A stretch of DNA of 64,000 nt from Polyporus tsugae. Lineage: Eukaryota; Basidiomycota; Agaricomycetes; Polyporales; Polyporaceae. Below are positions 58,138-64,000 of the stretch, piece after piece; position 1 is the first letter of the stretch, and each line of letters opens with the position of its first letter. A program made the translations under genes and the position numbers. The stretch spans positions 3,851,501 to 3,915,500 of the forward strand of contig JAHRBS010000010.1 in assembly GCA_024305745.1 (NCBI GenBank), given 5' to 3'. The notes beneath the pieces are model-generated. The model was not told where the DNA came from. It did not search any database and worked only from the letters and a program-made list of their open reading frames with translations.

Positions 58138-58430
58138 ATAAGAAACCTTGGTATGATGGATGCTGTTTCCAGTAGGCAAAAACTGCTACAGCTTATCTTG
58201 GCTTGTGAGGATTAGTAGGACGGCCTGTGGGTTACAAGTTGGGAGTTACATTGATTTGTGTTAGGCGAATATTGTGTATAATGTGATGATCTGTCTGGAG
58301 CTTAACGCCCTGAGGTGGCTGTAGCTAATGAGCTGCTTATGTGAACACCACGTAGACGTAGAACTTGATGGCGAAGTAGTGAGTTAGTCATCAACTTTTT
58401 ACTAGATAAAGACGGAGCAGATACACTCTA
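58138..58430. other. Intergenic, nothing supported
   Basis: AT-rich stretch with no recognised gene. Confidence 0.35.
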
Positions 58431-58431
58431 C

Positions 58432-58596
58432 ACCAGTGTACCAATAATAACACACAGGGTGTCAAGACTTGATGTTAATGCGTCTATTGATGCAATGTTT
58501 AATAGCAGCATTGAATGAGAACAAAGCAATACATAGTAATGCCAGTCGGTATAGCATTGTGGTGTGAGCACCCGTCCTGTCCGTCCTGGACGGACA
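58432..58596. mobile_element. Half foldback element ending in a palindrome
   Basis: Similar to the right arm of the element at 56312 (ACCAGTGTACCAATAATAACAC, TTAATAGCAGCATTGAATGA) and ends with the same 19-mer (58578-58596). The left arm is missing. Confidence 0.55.
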
Positions 58597-58814
58597 CCTG
58601 CCGCACTGCATGTGCGTCCCACCATCCTCGGCCGTCCGTCCTGGACGGACACCTGCTACACTGCATGTGCAGGACGGATACCACTGGGGTGTGAGCACCC
58701 GTCCTGTCCGTCCTGGACGGACACCTGCCGCACTGCGCGTGCGTCCCCCGATCCCCAGCCGTCCGTCCTGGACGGACACCTGCCACACTGCATGTGCAGG
58801 ACGGATACCACTGC
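58561..58814. repeat. Two tandem 127-bp units, each with two palindromes
   Basis: Unit 1 is 58561-58687 and unit 2 is 58688-58814. Both start GGTGTGAGCACCCGTCC and end with GCAGGACGGATACCACTG. Palindromes at 58578/58705 and 58633/58760 keep the exact 127-bp period. Each unit ends with a half-site (AGGACGGATA). Confidence 0.85.
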
Positions 58815-59489
58815 TCTGTCACCTGCTGCCATTTACATCTGTACAATTGCGAGTGTGATTCGTCATAATGAAATTCGGCAAGTAATAGTTATTGGATAAC
58901 GAGAAGTTGCGCTAATAACAAGTGGCACGCTGAACAACGACCCATAGAACTTGAACACGCACGAACGGCTGCTTTCACACGTGGCTGGACATGGGCCAGA
59001 CAGGCATGGGTGCGTGGCCGTCCGTCCTGGACGGACAGGTGTCGTGCGAGGGGTGTGTGGGTGCCCGTGCAGCCGTGTCCGTCCAGGACGGGCTCTTCTG
59101 GGTGCACAGCGCCAGCAGCACACACCTGTGATATTCCGCGTGAGCACAGCCTTGAGGATTGATAGACGCGACAGTTCGTCGGGGAGAGGAATGTAGATGA
59201 GCTGGTCGGGAGGGGATCTGGTCAGGCCTGTTCGTCAAAAGGTTTGGAATCCGTCTTGGACAAGGCAGGTAAGCCCTACATCCATTTATTGTACCGCGCA
59301 ATTCAACCCGTGCTGTTCTGTTGAAGGGGGGGTCACAGATTGAGATTAAGAGGTATGGATAAGGTAAACATATGGGAAGATACAGTCCTATCGACAGTCC
59401 AACAAACAATCTCAGCCGTGCGTCGTATCCAGAATGCTATAGTACAGTTGTCCGAGTCAAACGAGAGCGATATGCGAAGAATAACAAGT
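58815..59489. other. Spacer with two more palindromes
   Basis: Contains the copies at 59019-59037 and 59076-59094 (the second with a decayed end). Otherwise the 3' flank of the helicase gene. No coding stretch supported. Confidence 0.5.
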
Positions 59490-62400
59490 CTACTTGCGGC
59501 CGAGCTGACTCGCCTTACCAGGCCGGCCGCTCCCCGCGACCCGCTTCAGAAAAATGTCCTTGGCCTCCATTGGCCGATCGCTGTCGCTATCGTCGCGCCT
59601 AGATGCGCGGCCGCCAGAAGCCCCACCACCACGACCGCCGGCGGGAGAAGAGCCAGAGGCACCCGCGCCGCTCCCAGAGGCACCCGCGCCGCTCCCAGAG
59701 GCACCCGCGCCGCTCCCAGAGGCACCCGCGCCCTCTCCTGCAACCCTCTTCGCCGGTGGGCTGCGACCTTCGGGCGCCGGGTCCACGTCGAAGTCGAAAT
59801 GAAAGTTCTGGGGGAGGGTGACTGCCTGGGCCAGTTGCTCTCTCTCGGCTTCCTCGCGTTTGCGCTTTAGGGCCTGCCTCTCCTTCTTCTCCTTCTTCTT
59901 CTGCCGCTTGGCCTTCTGCTCGTCGTCCACCTCTTCATCGCGATGCCCTGACACGTTGGCCGTGCGCTTCAAGGGGAGAGCGTTGGGGGTGGCGGGGGCG
60001 TCGGGACGGGTCTGACGCGAGGGCCCGGGCTCCGCGCGTGTGTCCTCGGTGCGCGCCGACGATGAGGCCGCTGGTGCCCTCGGTGTAGGCCTAACCTTGG
60101 GCTTGGACACCTTGGGCTGGGGGGCTAGCTCGGGCACGGGCTCGGGCACGGGCTCGGGCGCGGGCTCGGGCGCGGGGTGCTTCTTCTTGTCCTTCTTGCT
60201 GTTCTTCCCCGCCGGCGCAGACTGGGACTGGCGCGATTCGAGCACCACTTCTGGCAAGAGCTTCCTGCGGTCGCGCTTGGAGGGCTGGGTTGGGGCAGGC
60301 TCAGGCTGCTGGTCGTTGTCATCCTCGGGAGCGACCCTTGCGGTGGCGGCGACCTTGCTCTTGCCCTTGGCTCTCGGTTGCTCGGCCTCCTCGCCCTCGT
60401 CAGCGACGACGGCGGGCGACTTGGGCTTGGGCTTGGGCTTGGGCTTGGGCTTGGGCTTGGGCTTGGGCGTGGATGCACGGGTGGAGGCGGGGGGGGCTGC
60501 CTTGGCCTTACCCTTAGCCTTGCCTTTCGGCTGCTCGTCCTCGCTCTCCTCGTCGTCGCTCTCCTTGCTCTCCTCGTCTTCGTCAGCGACGACGGCGGGC
60601 GACTTGGGCTTGGGCTTGGGCTTGGGCTTGGGCTTGGACGCGGGGGGGGCTGCCTTGGCCGCAGGCTTGGCCTTGCCTTTCGGCTGCTCGTCCTCGCCCT
60701 CCTCGTCCTCGCTCTCCTTGTCCTCGCTCTCCGAGCTCTCCTTGTCCTCGTCAGCGACGGCGGGCGACTTGGCCTTGGCCTTGGACGTGGACGCCCGGGT
60801 GGACGCCTGGGTGGATGCACGGGTGGATGCCCGGGTGGCTGCCTTGGCCGCAGGCTTGGCCTTGGTCTTCGTCGCGGGCTCCGGCTCGGGCTCGTCATCC
60901 TCGTCACTGTCATCCCGGAGCCCGGCCGGAAGGAGATGACGGAAGATGGATTCTACAGTACATTAGTAAACAGCTGTTAGAGTCATAAAGATAATAATTA
61001 AAAACTTACTTGTCTGCTTCGACGACTTGGTGAAGGCGGCGAGGAGCGCGTTCTTCGAGAACGAGAGAACGCTCAGGAACATGTCCGTGGCGTGCTCGAG
61101 GCAAGGCTGGTAAACCAACACCTGCTTCTTCTGGGGGTGGCGCCAAATGCGACCGATCAGTTGAAGCAAGTCCTGGTGCGACCACATTTGATCCTGTTTG
61201 GATGTTAGGTAAGAAATAACAACAGTAAGACATAGAACCTTACCAAGGCGACGAGGATGTTGGCCTGGGGGAGGTTGAGGCCCATCGTGCCAACGTTCGA
61301 CAACAGGCAAACACGGGGTCCGTCGCGGTCGGAGTTGCGGAACTTGGCTATGTCCTTTGAGCGCACGGACATGCGCTTGGAGCCGTTGACCTCGATGTAC
61401 TTGATGCCGTAGAAGCTCAAGACCTGCGAAATCAAAGTATATAAGTAATGATAACGACAGAAGAAAAGTGTTAATTGCCTTCGTGATGAGGTGGTTGTTG
61501 GAAGGGAAGGCGACGTAGACGATGATGCGGTCGGGATAGTCGGTTTCGTCGTCGCGCTCCTGCATTTCCCATTTGGGATCCGCCTCCAAGTCGTTGCTGT
61601 CTTGCGAGGGGCGGCGAAGGAGCGGGGCGTTGTCGTCGGCGAGGTGATGGAGGAGGATGTCGATGAGGTTCTGGAGCTTCGTAGAGGTGGTGGCCTCCCA
61701 CTCCTCCATATCTTTCGGCGCCCAGAGCGGGTCATCAAGGAGCTTGTAGTGGAGGTGGCTGCGGCGGAAACGACCGTAGAAAGCCTGGATGAACAGTGTG
61801 TGAGCAACAGTGGAGATGAACAAAGTGTGTCCGTCCCGGACGGACACCGGGGGATGGGCCCCTGCGGTTCAATAACAAATCGACGTGAAATCCACCACGC
61901 CGCATTTCACGAGGTCTCAGTGGAAATCTATCCGTCCAGGACGGACAAGGAGAGCGAGGGGCCTGCCCGATGTCTTCTCGTCTCCCCACGCGCCAATGGT
62001 ATCCGTCCCGGACGGACAGGTGAGAGGGAGGGGCCCGCCTGCCAGTGGTCTCGCGGAGATCCACGACACTCTTGGCGGCATCCGGCCCATAGACAGGAGT
62101 CAGCGCAGAAGTGTCCGTCCCGGACGGACACCTGCAGCCACCGTGCTTGCATCACGATTGCCACCAGTGCGAAACCGTGAACAGGCATCGGCGCACTATG
62201 TGTCCGTCCTGGACGGACACCTCTGACACTCCAGCCTGCCGCATGTTGGGACGCGGCACTGTGCCCCTGTGTGTCCGTCCAGGACGGACACTTCGAGACC
62301 CGGTCGTGTCTCGAAGCGTCCGCCCTGTGTGTCTTGAGTATCAACGAGAACGAGAAGACTTACGTGTCCTTCAGCCTGCGCAACCATCGCGGCAGTGCGC

Positions 62401-64000
62401 GCGGTGTCGTGCTCAGCGACAATCGCGGCTGCTGTCGCCTCCAACACCTCCGACTCCTCGTCCAACGGCGTGAGCATTATTTGTTGGGCGACGTAAGGGC
62501 TCAGCCCCGAGATGGGACGCCCCTCCCAGTCGACGGCGTCCAGGGTGCGGCGGATGGTGTGGCCGTTGAACATCTTGCGAAGCGCGACGGTGTACGAGGT
62601 CATTTGCTTGACCTGCTCCTTCTTGGCCGGGAGGTCGATCTCGCCGTTGAGGATCCCCTGTACGAAGTCGCCGTCCTCGCGAGCGTTGCGGAACTCGATG
62701 TTGGACTTGCGCGCGGCGGCCATGAGCTTCTTCTTCATGTCGACCAAGAGTGTTTCCTCCTCGCAGGCGGGGATCCCGATACACCGGCCGATGTACACCA
62801 AGTCCTGTTAAAGGGCAGTCAGTATGGTCCCACAACCAGCATAAGAAACGTACTTACCAAGGGCGAGTTCGTGATGGGCGTCGCCGTCGCCGCGATGGTG
62901 CAGTGGGAGAGGAGGGAGAGCTCATTCATTGTCGTCCAGTGGTGGCTGGGGTTGCGCATCTTGGCCGCCTCGTCGATGGTGGTGATGCCGAACTGGTAAT
63001 CGTACAGCATCGACCTCATGGGCAGCGCGGAGTCACGTTCGGGCCGCTGGGGAGCGATCTTCTTCGTGTTCGTGAACCGCTGCGAACAATCGGACTCGGC
63101 GGCCTACAGACGTTAGCATGCATATTCAGAAGTTAATAAACAAAGCTGGGCTGCTTACCGTGTACGCGACGAGCAGAACCTTGTGGCTCAGCGTCTGCTT
63201 GTCGTCCTTGAGGTGGAACACTTCGTCCCAGATCGCCATCCTCCCGGACTGGGCCCACTGGTGCTTGTACGGGTAGATGTCGACAGAGCCGAACTTGACG
63301 TACCGCTTGAACTCGAACATCCATTGGTCGAATAGCGGGACCGGGACGATGATGAGGTGGGGACGGTCGGGCAAGTTCCCGTCCGGCGTGTCGCACTTCA
63401 GGCCCTCTGTAATACACACTGTTAGTAAATGCAAGTAACGAGCAGAAAAGGCAAAGACTTACTGAATTGCGGGGGGAACCTTTTGTTCCTCTGGTAGTAC
63501 GCGCGAAGCATCGGGTACATGACTATGGCGCCGACGATCTGGAGCGTCTTGCCGACGCCGACTTGGTCCATGAGGAGGAGGGGTTTGCCCTTGATGATGA
63601 GCTCGCACATCTTCGTGATCCCGACGAGCTGATGCCACCGGGGACCGAAAGCGAGCGCCTTGTCGGTGTTGACGAACTTAGCCCACTGCGTCGGGTCCCA
63701 GGGGTTGACCTCGCCACGCGGATCCTCGACCTCGTTGAACCCAGGGATCTGCTCGTTGTTCAGCCCAAGGCCGGCCCAAAGCTCCTGCGGGTCCTTGTCC
63801 TGGAGGTCCTCGACGCCCGTCAGCCAGTCCGAGAAGTCGAACTCGTCGGCAGCTTCGGCGACCGCGTCGAGGTAGTGTTCGGGGAGGTCGTCCATCGCTT
63901 GCTCGAGCTCGCACAGGACGATGTGCACCGTTGGCGTGTCCGCGAGGGCCTTGAGGGCCTTCAGGAGGCCGGCGGGAATGCCTGTAAATCAAACGCGTCA
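59490..64000 (-). CDS. SNF2-type helicase/ATPase with long disordered tail, 5' partial
   Basis: Exons, 5' to 3': 63981-63463, 63406-63159, 63103-62858, 62804-62364, 61784-61479, 61423-61244, 61193-61010 and 60952-59490; the gene continues past 64000. Superfamily 2 motifs are in order: I LLLMDQVGVGKTLQ, II TIDEAAKMRN, III IAATATPITNSP, V NVGTMGLNLPQANILV and VI QLIGRIWRHPQKKQ. This is the SNF2 layout, though motif II has DEAA instead of DEAH/DEGH. The last exon encodes 486 low-complexity residues: acidic Ser/Glu blocks, (KP)n runs, Ala/Pro repeats and a GAGASGS repeat. The intron 61785-62363 holds six 19-bp palindromes, and the intron after 61479 seems to start with GC rather than GT. The role (chromatin remodelling, repair or element maintenance) is not readable. 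Confidence 0.8.
59640..59740 (-). repeat. Coding minisatellite, about four 21-bp units
   Basis: Units of GAGGCACCCGCGCCGCTCCCA on the plus strand encode repeated GAGASGS near the C-terminus of the helicase. Confidence 0.8.
60421..60640 (-). repeat. Two CTTGGG hexamer arrays coding Lys-Pro runs
   Basis: At about 60424-60468 and 60606-60637, tandem hexamers encode (PK)n runs in the tail of the helicase. The surrounding blocks (KSPAVVADE and DEQPKGKAK) are also duplicated, so a larger segment was tandemly copied. Confidence 0.8.
61785..62363 (-). repeat. Helicase intron loaded with six palindromes
   Basis: Palindromes at 61828, 61929, 62000, 62112, 62201 and 62272 are spaced about 70-110 bp apart. 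The intron is 579 nt; the other introns of this gene are 50-60 nt. Splice sites GTAAGT and CATCCAG are intact. Confidence 0.85.

Larger units (their letters stand above)
52772..62290. repeat. Interspersed 19-bp palindrome family TGTCCGTCC-N-GGACGGACA
   Basis: Near-perfect copies start at 52772, 52841, 54781, 56577, 56847, 58578, 58633, 58705, 58760, 59019, 61828, 61929, 62000, 62112, 62201 and 62272. A copy at 59076 has a decayed end and one at 53094 has about three changes; half-sites lie at 53319-53328 and 56312-56321. The central base is T, A, C or G; the first two bases vary between TG, TA and CG. Arms stay complementary while the centre varies, as expected of a selected or copied palindrome. 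I saw no full copy left of 52.7 kb. Confidence 0.9.

Noticed and set aside
58561..58814. CRISPR-like array in the palindrome region
   Set aside because: Spacing is irregular outside the 127-bp tandem, units include their spacers, there are no cas genes and the genome is eukaryotic.
60040..60980. Long plus-strand open frames over the helicase tail
   Set aside because: They are antisense shadows of Lys/Pro/Glu repeats; the minus-strand frame joins the helicase exons in phase.
52700..64000. Giant Starship-type element
   Set aside because: Starships are known from ascomycetes and carry a tyrosine recombinase captain gene at one end; none is visible here. The right end lies outside the window, so a large composite element of another kind is still possible.

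Overview
The window is nuclear DNA of a filamentous basidiomycete, most likely an agaricomycete. Genes carry many short GT-AG introns (about 45-60 nt). The gene content is typical of that group: a KDZ-transposon companion protein with CxC5/CxC6-type cysteine clusters, a DUF6699 protein, F-box proteins, a WSC-domain protein, a DUF5648-like secreted protein and a fungal GT2 glycosyltransferase. I see no rRNA, tRNA or CRISPR array. Exon boundaries were placed by hand from splice signals and reading-frame continuity.

Region 1 (1-9.2 kb) is mobile-element territory. It holds a broken KDZ-associated gene, two minus-strand genes with small Cys/His clusters and no known function, and a complete three-exon DDE transposase. 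Region 2 (9.2-24.2 kb) is ordinary gene space: a MARVEL-domain membrane protein, a YIH1/IMPACT homologue, a single-pass membrane protein of a local multigene family plus a broken paralogue, a small secreted DUF5648-like protein, succinate-semialdehyde dehydrogenase with two 7-nt exons, and a DUF6699 protein. Region 3 (24.2-30.5 kb) is gene-poor and holds what looks like the remains of a ZIP metal transporter.

Region 4 (30.5-51.8 kb) is gene-dense. It has two more members of the membrane-protein family, a WSC protein, a class I histone deacetylase lacking both charge-relay aspartates and with a hairpin element in one intron, two tandem F-box paralogues (the second frameshifted) separated by an inverted fragment of the membrane-protein family, ribosomal protein L10a, an unidentified small gene and a 13-exon GT2 glycosyltransferase.

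Region 5 (about 52-64 kb) looks different. It contains a scattered family of 19-bp palindromes, TGTCCGTCC-N-GGACGGACA, with at least 17 full or near-full copies and none that I saw in the first 52 kb. The palindromes sit at the centre and ends of long foldback elements. Two divergent copies of an unknown 232-residue coiled-coil protein gene lie head to head inside a roughly 3-kb inverted repeat whose inner arms are almost identical. Six palindromes lie in one intron of a large SNF2-type helicase gene that runs off the right end. This palindrome / foldback / paired-gene / helicase assembly is the strongest candidate here for an undescribed system; its function is unknown.
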